From positions 56,925 to 120,924 of the forward strand of contig NZ_JBHRYQ010000002.1 of the NCBI RefSeq assembly GCF_042649125.1: DNA of 64,000 nt, in the 5' to 3' direction. Origin of the DNA: Leadbetterella lacunae. GTDB taxonomy: Bacteria; Bacteroidota; Bacteroidia; Cytophagales; Spirosomataceae. Under the pieces are notes generated by a model. It did not search any database, was not told the origin of the DNA, and saw only the letters and a program-made list of their open reading frames with translations. Of the stretch, positions 44,605 through 53,214 are shown piece by piece. A program made the translations under genes and the position numbers. Position 1 is the first letter of the stretch; the number at the start of each line of letters is the position of its first letter.

Positions 44605-47600
44605 TATTGTTTTATTTTATCTAATTTTTGTTGATACCTTTGACCAGAAGGTGCTGGTGGTTCTTCATTATTAATTTTTGTCTTCGTATTATATTTTTCG
44701 CCTGTTTTAATATTCTCTTCCCAGTGAGTTTCTATTTTTGTACCATCATTAGCTTTATAACTACTATTAGAACGCATTTTAGCATAATCTTTGGCATCGC
44801 CTCCATATTGTTTTGCCATGTCTTCGGCTTTTTTTAGCGGTGTTTTTGAACCAGCCCCTGCGATTGATTCACTTTTACCAGCCATTTGTGATTCAGAAGC
44901 CAAACTTCTATTCAATTTATCAAGACTAGCCGCACTTTTTGCTTCTTGGCCACCTGTTCTAAGTAGTAAAGCACCTTCTTTTGCTAAAGTTGCCTCTGCC
45001 TTAATTCCAACAGCAAGTAAACCGCCAACTGCCAATTCTTCAATTGGTGCTGCCATTAACATCACAGTACCAAGGGCTTTAGTGTAAGCAGTTAAAAGCT
45101 CCTTACCCACTTTCTGTGCATCAGTCGAACTATTAACACCAGCACTTCTGTAAAGTTCACCTTGCAAATTTGGATAAAAAGGTTGTAACTCCGCACCCTC
45201 CAACTCTACACCCATGCCAAACTTGTTTTCCTGTAAAGCATAAGTGGAATTATGTGGATATTGCGAGCTTAATGGGTCCACCATCCAAAAACGGCCGATT
45301 GTTGGGTCTGAGGGTCTAAACTTGAAAAAATCTATGTTTAGGTCGAAATCTTCAATGCGTTGTTGTTTTTGGTATTGAAAGTGGTTTTTGTTTACGCCGG
45401 CTGATTGATTAAATATATATCCAAAAGGATCAAAGTCAGACTGTTGTTTTACTTTTAATTGACCATTTTCGGAAGCAAAACTTAGTCGCAGATTGCCCCA
45501 AATATCGCGGTAGTCATATTCATAATTCCAAGAATTGTTTGTAAAAACTATCCTACCTTCGGCATAATTTAAAGAATAATTATTGCCGTTTTTATAAATC
45601 AAATCCCCGACATAATCCCAATATTCACCTGCTGAGTTTTCCTTTTTCAACAGCGAACCAGCTCCATCGTAATTAAACTTGAGCCAACGGCCATCGCTCC
45701 AAGTTACTTGTTTAACTTTGTTGAGATAGGTATTGTACTCTATCAGGCTTATGCCCTTGTTTGCATCAGATTTCAAAGAACCATTTGGGTAGTAGGTGTA
45801 ATTTGAACTATTTCCGCTCGCCCGAAAATCTCCTACGTTTGGATTACCACTTACGGCATCACTTACGCCAGTTAGCCTATTTCCCGAATAAAAATAGCTC
45901 AAATTATCAATAAGTCCAAAAGCACTTCCATTTATACCATAGCGTTGCAGGGTGTTTATGTTTCCGTTTTTGTCATAGCTCATGCCTGCAATACCGAAGT
46001 TTTCGTTGCTTACGTTGCTTGCATAAGTAGCATTGAGTAGTCTTGAGCTTTTATCGTAGCTATAGGTGTAGCTTCGGGTGGGTTTGGCACAGCTGTATGG
46101 ATTATCGGGGCTTTGCCAAGTTATTTTGCCAATATTGCCATCATAGTAGCCGGCTGTTTCGTAGTCTAGTTTATAGCTAAAGAGGTCGCCCTCGGCGGTG
46201 TTTAGGCTTGGGTTGATGCCTTTTAGCCAGCCACGGATATGATAGGCGTAGTCTATGGTTTGTAGGGCGGTGGTAAGGTTTGTGGTGTTGTTGCCCACAA
46301 ATTTTAGATTCAGCCTTGTGCCGGCTCCGCTAATGTTTAGCCCGCCATAGGTGATGACATACATAATGTCTTGGCTTTGCTGGTTGAAAAGGTTAACGGT
46401 ATGGCCTACGTTTATTTTGACGGCGTCGCCCACCGTTGGTATACTTGAGCCTTGCCATGTGCTTGGCTGTGTCCAGCTGCCAGAGGTCATGCTTTCTTTG
46501 CTATTGCCACAGGTATAGTCCACAGCCCCGGGCTCTATTATTTTCCTGTTTAATCGCCCTAGGTCGTCATAACTATAGTTGGCGAGTACCTTGAATGCTT
46601 GGCCGTTGATACTGTGGCGTAGCATAGGGTCATAGTCGGTCTGGGTTTGGTTGCTAATATCGGCTTGGCCCGCCTTGCGGTGTGTTACGTTGTTTTGTAA
46701 TACTTGGCCCGCAAAACCGTATTTGGTGTTTACGAGGTCTATTCCTCCCAAATGATTCTGGGTTTTGGCCTGAATACTCCTGTTTTTGGTGTCAAAATAG
46801 TTAGCCGATATAAAGAACTGGCGGGTTCCTGAGCTCGCCGAAGAAGGGTCGGCTTGGTTGTAGGCTACTGTGCCGGTCTGCAGGCCTTTGGCCGAGGTGT
46901 GCTTGGCATGGAAGGCACTGCCCCCCTCAAAGGCCAGGTTATTGTTTAAGGCCGATACAAAATCGTATTGATCATAAAAAGTAAAAAGCTGCACGTCGTT
47001 TATACTTGGGTTGACCATGGCCGGAAAACTAGTGCCACTGTAGCCACTGCCACTATTCCATACTTCGTCGGGTGCGGTATATACATTAAAGGCCGACTGC
47101 AAAACAGATTGAGCGTTAGCATTGAGGGTTTCGCCCCTGAATACTTCTCTATCAAAGGCATCATATTTCTGGAAATTCCATTTGTTGAGGGTGGCCTGAA
47201 AGGCGTCTTGCTGCATCACCAAACGGTCTTTTTTGTCGTATATCATTTTGGTAAATCCTGCCGCAGGTACGTGCTTTTCGGTGTTTCGGCCTCTTGTATC
47301 ATAATTGTAGAAGAAGACCCATTTCTGAAAATCGGCGGAATTGTACGTAAAGCCGAGGTTGAGGTCATAGCCCATGGGTTGAATAATGGCCTTGGGCCTG
47401 CCTAAGCCATCGTAGAGGTAGTGGGTATGTGCATATACGCCCGTTTGCAGCTGCTGGCGTTTTTCTATCATTCGGCCACGTTTGTCGGTGTATGCTATGG
47501 TTTCGTTGCCCTGCTCGTCTAGTACTCTTTTTTTGAAAAGCGAATGGGCAGGATAGGTACCGCTTAAGACGATGTTATTGGATGCGTTGACGGCATAGTA

Positions 47601-50600
47601 TCGTACCTCTGTACCGCCAGATTCATAGAATATTTGTGTCTTTTTGTTTGCTGCACGCCATGCTTGCCCTGCCCCAAAGCTGGCCATTGGGCGATTGAGC
47701 GGGGAAGCTTCAAAAATAGTGCTGTCTGTGGGAGCGGTATCAGCATAAAAACTTTGGGCAAGGCTTTTGGCATTGCTTATGGGAGCGTAAACCGTAGAAG
47801 TAGCCGCCACTGGCAATAGTGTACTTAGCTGGCGGTTATATTTATCGTAGTTAATTTCGCTCTTGATAAGGCTCTTTAGGTCGGGCGTTTGGCCTATACC
47901 TATGGCTTGGGTGGGCCTGCCGAGCCCGTCAAAATGTTGGTAATCGACTATCGAATTTAGGTAGGATTTGGCCGATACATCATTGGTGGTGGCGATTCGT
48001 GGCTTGGCTGAAGCTATATAATTTTCGGCAGGGCTAATTTTGTATTCATTGGTTTGCAAAATGTTGCCCTCGTGGTCGGTGGCTTTGCTGAACCGCTGGT
48101 GGGAATCATAAAAATAGCTTGTTTTTAGGCCATTGGGTGCAAAATGCTGACTAAGGCCAATATGTGGCCGATGCAGGTACCAGTCAATGAGCGTATTGGG
48201 TATGGCGTTTTGGAAATTTTGCAAAATGGTTTCTTGGGCAGCACTTAATGTACTGACCGAAAACGCTGCTGGCGAAAGTCCAGTACTGCTCAGAGCGGTA
48301 TTTACATGCGACAAAGTGGCGTTTTTTACCAAACCAAGCACCAAAGAGTTATTATAGCCATAGATAAGTGTTGTGGGTTGGCCATCTAGTTCATAAGAAA
48401 GTATATTGCCATAGGCATCGTAATTTTTAAATTCTACTCGTTTTTCGAGGGTTCCGCCTGTAGCAGCCACCCAAGTTTCTGATGGTAATATATTGTTGGT
48501 AAGTCCTCTGGCGTTGGTTCCTGTGAATGAATTGTAGTTATTTTTTTGGTGAAAAATATCGCTATATCCACTACCAATATTTTCTCTAGTTTTATTTTCT
48601 AAGGGGTTGGCAATCATGTTTCGGCTTCGCATTTCTAAAGCGATGGCATCAGCATTATAAGAGCTATTAGTAGAGAAAATGTTGATATCTTGATAATAAT
48701 GACCTACTTGGGAGTTTTCGGTGGTGGTAGTGTCTGGCAAAAGGTTTTCGTTGTAATGAAGGCTCACCATATTATTTACGCCATCCCTTACTTCGTTAAT
48801 CTGTATTGGTTTTATTGCTCCAGTTAGGTTTGATCCGTTAAAAAACACCAATCTTGGATTGTTGCAGGAGGTCGAATTTTGAGTAGCGGAAATCTGACCG
48901 CCATTGGTTAAAAAGCCAAATGGCATACCCGAATTACAGGAGTTACAAATTGCATTTGCTTCATTGATTTTATAAACCAGCTGAAAATTTTGAATACTTT
49001 CATTCTTATAAATTTGGTAGTCAGTGATTTTGGCATATTTCAAAACATTATCTGTGTCAAAAAATTTTAGACTTAACTCTTGACCGCGTTTCCATGGTTC
49101 AATATTCCTTTGTAATGTAAATGGACTAGATACAATGATATCAGGCTCAAAACTAAAGGTATGCTCTGTTCTGCCGATTTTGACGGGGTCAATATTTTCT
49201 TCTTCAAAAACCGTCACCAAGGTATAATAGACCGGACTACTATCAAAAGGGTTAGCTTGAATATTGGCATCAGGACTAATGATATCTGTTTTTAGTATAT
49301 CTGTGCCCGATAAATACTGAACAGTACCCACTAAACCTGTAGCTGGAAATCCCCAGTTTCCTGTAGTTAATTTTCCAAAACCTGAGCCATCTGCTGAGCT
49401 AAACTCATATCGCTTTAAAAAACTTAATGAAGCATTGGCGAGATAGTGTTTGATGGTTTTTATTCGAAGACCACCGGCGGTATATATGCTGCTATTTCTG
49501 ATAATTTTATTGGCCTCGAAATCAAACAGTGTAAACCCACCAGAGGGGTAAACTATTTTGTTTAAAACAGCTTGTTTGATATAAGTTTCATTACTGTTTC
49601 TATTGGCATTGCTACCGGTCCAAGTCACTCCATTAAAAGGGCTGTCTAAGGTATGAGCATTGTTTTGGTGGTTATAATAACCAAAATAATCTATTTTGGC
49701 CATATCGCTGAGGTCTGAGTTAGAGCCTTCTTTGTAAAACCAAGAGTAGTTTGAGGTGGTATATTCAAATTTATAAGTCTGAATATCAGTCAACGTAGCA
49801 TCAGAAAAACGAAGACTATCCAGTCTCAAGCGTCCGTTATTGCCGAGTCTGTCTGTAAAATAGCTGTAATGAAAACTGTAAAGCTTCATGAGCCGCTTTT
49901 CCCCATTTTCATAGTTATATATCTTAATACTCTCTAGGGAATGTCCATCCGCAAAGTCTGCTCGATTAGCAGTGGATTGCACAAACTCCACTTCACCATT
50001 GTTAAAAGTAATTTTATGTATATTCTTTTGGGTATTTTGGCGGGTTTGAGTGCTGGGAGTAGGCGTTGTTCCGTAAGAAGTGGGAAAACCTGCGGCATTG
50101 TAATTTATAGTAGCTGAATAAGAAAGACTGCTTTGTTGGATTGTTCCACCATCTTGGTATGAAAGTTCAATTTTATCGTTGGCATTTGGAGATAAAATTT
50201 GGGTCAATGGCCAAGAAACTATACCAGCGTTTTCTAGACCAAAAGAAGTGGGAATCGTTTGAAATTCGTTTACCTCTGTACCATCGGCATATTTTCCAAA
50301 GCGATAGAGTTGACCATTTTCATTTATGACCTCAAAAGAATTAATGGTGGTATTGGTGCCAATACCATAGTTTATTATATGAGGCTGCCAGGGCATTAAA
50401 AAGGGAGGTACTCCATTATGTCTCAACATAAACTTACCCGAAACACTTGGTGCGGAGTAAGTAAATAAGTCAGGTTGGGTATCAGCCAATCCATTTTCAA
50501 CGGTATTCAAAAAGCTGTAATCTGAAGCTGAATTACAAAGGTCTCGGTTAATAATAGGGTTGTTCAGGTAGTTGGTTGCTATAGGTTTGTCGTCAGCAAT

Positions 50601-50975
50601 TGATTCAATACTTCGGTTTATTGCACCACCAGCGTCTAAACTAAATCCCCAGCCCACCCACGAGGCTAGCTCATTAATCCTATGACCCGAAGCATGGTAT
50701 CTAAGAACTACTGGCAAAGATAAATCCCCATCTTGTACGGTATAAATAGGTATGCTAATATCTGGTACTCCAGTTGCTAAGTTTACGGAATAATCTCCAA
50801 ACTTTTGAAAAGCAGCCGTGTTGGGTGGTAAAGGGGAGTAGTTCGGTATGTATTTTTTGTAAGGATCGGCCTGGGCACTAAAAATACGGGTGGAGTCAGT
50901 CTTTGTGCTATCAGTTTGAGTGAAGCCCTCTAAGCCAAGTAAGATAAGCAGTATCGAAGGTAAAATTTTTTTCAT
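44604..50975 (-). CDS. Full-length secreted Rhs/YD-repeat polymorphic toxin
   Basis: A 2123-aa protein from the preferred ATG at 50975; a frame nine codons longer opens at 51002, but the shorter one starts directly with the signal peptide KKILPSILLILLGLEGFTQ. The N-terminal 1.1 kaa (PYKKYIPNYSPLPPNTAAFQ, VVLRYHASGHRINELASWVG) is the conserved Bacteroidota Rhs shell. YD repeats follow (YDGLGRPKAI, YDTRGRNTEKH), then the boundary SDPTIGRFWMVDPLSSQYPH. The last 180 residues (ending TKINNEEPPAPSGQRYQQKL) form the variable tip, probably the toxin, class unrecognised. It is the only Rhs gene here with export and shell parts. Confidence 0.9.
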   Translation of the reverse strand: MKKILPSILLILLGLEGFTQTDSTKTDSTRIFSAQADPYKKYIPNYSPLPPNTAAFQKFGDYSVNLATGVPDISIPIYTVQDGDLSLPVVLRYHASGHRINELASWVGWGFSLDAGGAINRSIESIADDKPIATNYLNNPIINRDLCNSASDYSFLNTVENGLADTQPDLFTYSAPSVSGKFMLRHNGVPPFLMPWQPHIINYGIGTNTTINSFEVINENGQLYRFGKYADGTEVNEFQTIPTSFGLENAGIVSWPLTQILSPNANDKIELSYQDGGTIQQSSLSYSATINYNAAGFPTSYGTTPTPSTQTRQNTQKNIHKITFNNGEVEFVQSTANRADFADGHSLESIKIYNYENGEKRLMKLYSFHYSYFTDRLGNNGRLRLDSLRFSDATLTDIQTYKFEYTTSNYSWFYKEGSNSDLSDMAKIDYFGYYNHQNNAHTLDSPFNGVTWTGSNANRNSNETYIKQAVLNKIVYPSGGFTLFDFEANKIIRNSSIYTAGGLRIKTIKHYLANASLSFLKRYEFSSADGSGFGKLTTGNWGFPATGLVGTVQYLSGTDILKTDIISPDANIQANPFDSSPVYYTLVTVFEEENIDPVKIGRTEHTFSFEPDIIVSSPFTLQRNIEPWKRGQELSLKFFDTDNVLKYAKITDYQIYKNESIQNFQLVYKINEANAICNSCNSGMPFGFLTNGGQISATQNSTSCNNPRLVFFNGSNLTGAIKPIQINEVRDGVNNMVSLHYNENLLPDTTTTENSQVGHYYQDINIFSTNSSYNADAIALEMRSRNMIANPLENKTRENIGSGYSDIFHQKNNYNSFTGTNARGLTNNILPSETWVAATGGTLEKRVEFKNYDAYGNILSYELDGQPTTLIYGYNNSLVLGLVKNATLSHVNTALSSTGLSPAAFSVSTLSAAQETILQNFQNAIPNTLIDWYLHRPHIGLSQHFAPNGLKTSYFYDSHQRFSKATDHEGNILQTNEYKISPAENYIASAKPRIATTNDVSAKSYLNSIVDYQHFDGLGRPTQAIGIGQTPDLKSLIKSEINYDKYNRQLSTLLPVAATSTVYAPISNAKSLAQSFYADTAPTDSTIFEASPLNRPMASFGAGQAWRAANKKTQIFYESGGTEVRYYAVNASNNIVLSGTYPAHSLFKKRVLDEQGNETIAYTDKRGRMIEKRQQLQTGVYAHTHYLYDGLGRPKAIIQPMGYDLNLGFTYNSADFQKWVFFYNYDTRGRNTEKHVPAAGFTKMIYDKKDRLVMQQDAFQATLNKWNFQKYDAFDREVFRGETLNANAQSVLQSAFNVYTAPDEVWNSGSGYSGTSFPAMVNPSINDVQLFTFYDQYDFVSALNNNLAFEGGSAFHAKHTSAKGLQTGTVAYNQADPSSASSGTRQFFISANYFDTKNRSIQAKTQNHLGGIDLVNTKYGFAGQVLQNNVTHRKAGQADISNQTQTDYDPMLRHSINGQAFKVLANYSYDDLGRLNRKIIEPGAVDYTCGNSKESMTSGSWTQPSTWQGSSIPTVGDAVKINVGHTVNLFNQQSQDIMYVITYGGLNISGAGTRLNLKFVGNNTTNLTTALQTIDYAYHIRGWLKGINPSLNTAEGDLFSYKLDYETAGYYDGNIGKITWQSPDNPYSCAKPTRSYTYSYDKSSRLLNATYASNVSNENFGIAGMSYDKNGNINTLQRYGINGSAFGLIDNLSYFYSGNRLTGVSDAVSGNPNVGDFRASGNSSNYTYYPNGSLKSDANKGISLIEYNTYLNKVKQVTWSDGRWLKFNYDGAGSLLKKENSAGEYWDYVGDLIYKNGNNYSLNYAEGRIVFTNNSWNYEYDYRDIWGNLRLSFASENGQLKVKQQSDFDPFGYIFNQSAGVNKNHFQYQKQQRIEDFDLNIDFFKFRPSDPTIGRFWMVDPLSSQYPHNSTYALQENKFGMGVELEGAELQPFYPNLQGELYRSAGVNSSTDAQKVGKELLTAYTKALGTVMLMAAPIEELAVGGLLAVGIKAEATLAKEGALLLRTGGQEAKSAASLDKLNRSLASESQMAGKSESIAGAGSKTPLKKAEDMAKQYGGDAKDYAKMRSNSSYKANDGTKIETHWEENIKTGEKYNTKTKINNEEPPAPSGQRYQQKLDKIKQ
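45270..47774 (-). repeat. Rhs core direct repeat within the full-length gene
   Basis: Partner of 35940-38449; identity breaks exactly at GGCTTTTGGCAT, after which the full-length gene continues with its N-terminal half while the other copy enters the XRE fragment. Confidence 0.85.
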
Positions 50976-51002
50976 ATATGTCAAAAATATTTCGTATACC
51001 AT

Positions 51003-51919
51003 TTATTAGACCACTCATTTTCGATTTTTTGAGTCTTTTTTGGTGGCATTCTAACCATTGTTGTTGATCCTATTTTACATCAATTAGTATCTATTTGGTA
51101 TTTGTTATCTATAAAGTCAAACAGGCGGGTTGTTTTTTGTTACAAATACATGAATCAGGTGTATAAATCTCCGTTTTTGCTGCTGATGTGGTTTAATATA
51201 GTTTTATTAATTCTCAAATTCACACGTAATCTAGGGCTATTGGCAAGAAGTTTATGTCAGCATAAATTTTTTGTTGGTTTAATTTTTCCGATGAAAACAA
51301 GGGCAAGAATTGGCCGTCATGTTTTTTGTCGAGCAAAAAAACAAGCTTAATAATGTTTAAATTATTATTTAAGCGGGGGGGGGGCAAAAAATTGTGACTA
51401 ACGATTTAGGGTTTAAAATAGTCAATATTTTCTATTCGCACAAAAATTTCGTTACCTATAGAAAAATGGGTTGGAATTTTGGGAAATAATCTAAAAAATA
51501 ACCGAATCAAGAGCATACTTTTGAAACAAATAAATATTATAAACGGGTTAGCTTGTCGAAAACAATAAGGCTGTTTTATTTAATACTTGAAGACATATAT
51601 CTGAAAATTTTGAATGCTGTAAGTGACACAAAAAAAATAATATAGTATGTGTTTCTTTTAGTTTCTGTTTCGGTCGTTTCATATTCATAAATAGCATAAG
51701 CCACCGTAAATACCACCAGAACGAAATAGTCACTGAACTTCAATTTTGCATGTATAATATTAAAGAAAATCATAAGATTTTTATTTGATAACGTTTGCTT
51801 TTTTTACCAATTCCACAAATGAGAACCACGCTATTAAAACACATTAAATTTAGTAAAAAAACTAGATAAAATATTCAAAATAAGATATATTTGAGCTAAT
51901 ATAAGTTTTTTTATACCTT
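51003..51919. other. Intergenic upstream of the full-length Rhs gene, with a G10 tract
   Basis: Mostly non-coding. A run of ten G residues (51375-51384) stands out in this AT-rich DNA. It lies about 400 bp upstream of the Rhs start. A possible small membrane-protein gene (51576-51773, minus strand) is listed separately. Confidence 0.5.
51576..51773 (-). CDS. Possible small membrane protein, 65 aa
   Basis: Two hydrophobic segments (FSDYFVLVVFTVAYAIY and YYIIFFVSLTAFKIF) separated by a charged loop (EYETTETETKRN). The overall pattern resembles a real two-helix protein, but it is short and has no neighbours in an operon. Low certainty. Confidence 0.3.
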   Translation of the reverse strand: MIFFNIIHAKLKFSDYFVLVVFTVAYAIYEYETTETETKRNTYYIIFFVSLTAFKIFRYMSSSIK

Positions 51920-52213
51920 ATGTTAGATCAAGAAGAATTCAAAAAGAATCTACGGCAGATGAACCTGTCAGAGAAACAAATTCGAGATTTGATAGTAAAC
52001 TTATCCGGAGAAAAGCAGGTAGGGGGTTCTTTTTTGTGTAAACATTTTAATACACAATCTGACTATTTAGGAGTTACTTGTTTAAGTTGCAAAAAAGTTG
52101 TGGCTGGTCGTGGATTTGGTGGAACAGCTGAAAAGTGTATGCATGTTTATGAAAAAACCGCTAGAGCTTTTGAGGAGTGTACGTACTGTGGAGAGAAAAG
52201 AAACAAGTATTAA
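51920..52213 (+). CDS. Small zinc-ribbon-like protein
   Basis: 97 residues. The helical N-terminus (EEFKKNLRQMNLSEKQIRDL) is followed by metal-binding-like residues: CKHFNTQSDYLGVTCLSCKK, then KCMHVYEKTARAFEECTYCG. Pairs CxxC at two places and extra Cys/His make one or two zinc sites likely. Similar short proteins occur widely in Bacteroidota without an assigned function. It is directly upstream of the serine recombinase relic. Confidence 0.65.
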   Translation: MLDQEEFKKNLRQMNLSEKQIRDLIVNLSGEKQVGGSFLCKHFNTQSDYLGVTCLSCKKVVAGRGFGGTAEKCMHVYEKTARAFEECTYCGEKRNKY

Positions 52214-52234
52214 AAATTACGGACTTCATTATTC

Positions 52235-52765
52235 TTGCGGGATACGTAGTGGTTATATCCATGACCCAAACCCCGAGTTGTAAATAGATTCCCTCGAAAT
52301 AGGGGAGCAAGAAAATATTACTACACAAAATTTCAAGAACCGTTTCGGACAGACCTGAAAAAAACGTAACGTACACCCACATAAAGGAGATATTTTAACC
52401 GTTTGGAGATTTTATAGGTTGAGGAAAAAATGTACCTAATTGGATGGTCAACCTTAAAACGCTGGAGGTGTTGTCAATTAGCGGTTTAAAAAAAAATATT
52501 GACACCAAGGCGGCTGTAGTAAAATTGGTTTTTTATCTTTTTGTAGTTTTATCTTCTTTGATAAAAGTTGGATTCAATACCAGTCAAAGGCTAGATAAAA
52601 TTCCGTTATTGAAAGAGGTCGGGTAGGAGGTAGACCGAAGAAACTTTCAAAAAAAGCAGGAAATAGCAAAAAGATTTTTACTTATTCATAAAATATACAA
52701 TTCATGCTATTTGCGAACAGCTTGGAATAAGGTAGCCAATATTATTTAAATATTTAAAAAGCAGT
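52235..52765 (+). pseudogene. Serine recombinase (invertase/resolvase) relic, heavily decayed
   Basis: Read across stops and frame changes, the plus strand yields the family landmarks in order: GYI then DPNPEL and IDSLEI (catalytic-domain start), HKGDILTVWRFYRL (the PGDxLxVWxLDRL motif), LKKNIDTKAAVVKLVFYLFV (the IDTxTxxGKLxF helix), IERGRVGGRPKKLSKKAGNS (linker) and IHAICEQLGIR then FKYLKS (C-terminal HTH). At least three frame changes and several stops make it non-functional. Upstream of the Rhs array, it may be the relic of an integration or inversion system. Confidence 0.7.
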
Positions 52766-53214
52766 TTTTATAAAGAAACGGATTTTGATTAATCAAAAAA
52801 CACGCACATCCAGAAATAATGAATGTCGCTTCAGGTAGCTTCTTTAAGTCAAATTATTTGAGGAATTTCCTTAATTAGGTCATTTGAATAGTGAGATTGT
52901 TGTTTAGAAACCCAAGCTTTTGTACTAGATTTGGAGCTTTACAGATATTGCCCTCGCTTACAGCCGAACCTCGTTTTTTAGTAGATTTTAAAGTAATTCT
53001 AAAATTACTTTAAAAGTATTGTCTAATTATTGAATCTAGGCTATTTTAATTTATTACCTGCAGATAAATACTCATATAGGTCTTAAGTAGAATTACAGAT
53101 AATTACCTAAAAACGTTATTTGTAACCCTTTCAGTGATTTATATGCTATTAATTTTCAGATAATTGGATATTTTTTGAATCTAATAAAAAATTTCCAAAT
53201 TTAAATTAAGCATT
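52766..53214. other. Intergenic, no gene seen
   Basis: AT-rich DNA before the metalloprotease gene, with no reading frame of interest. A short imperfect palindrome (AGTAATTCTAAAATTACT) lies near 52992-53009. Confidence 0.4.

Noticed and set aside
51102..51350. 82-aa plus-strand frame upstream of Rhs
   Set aside because: No domain, no neighbouring operon and a composition like random AT-rich DNA; left unannotated.
52444..52626. 60-aa gene near 52.5 kb
   Set aside because: It is one frame of the serine recombinase relic rather than a separate gene.
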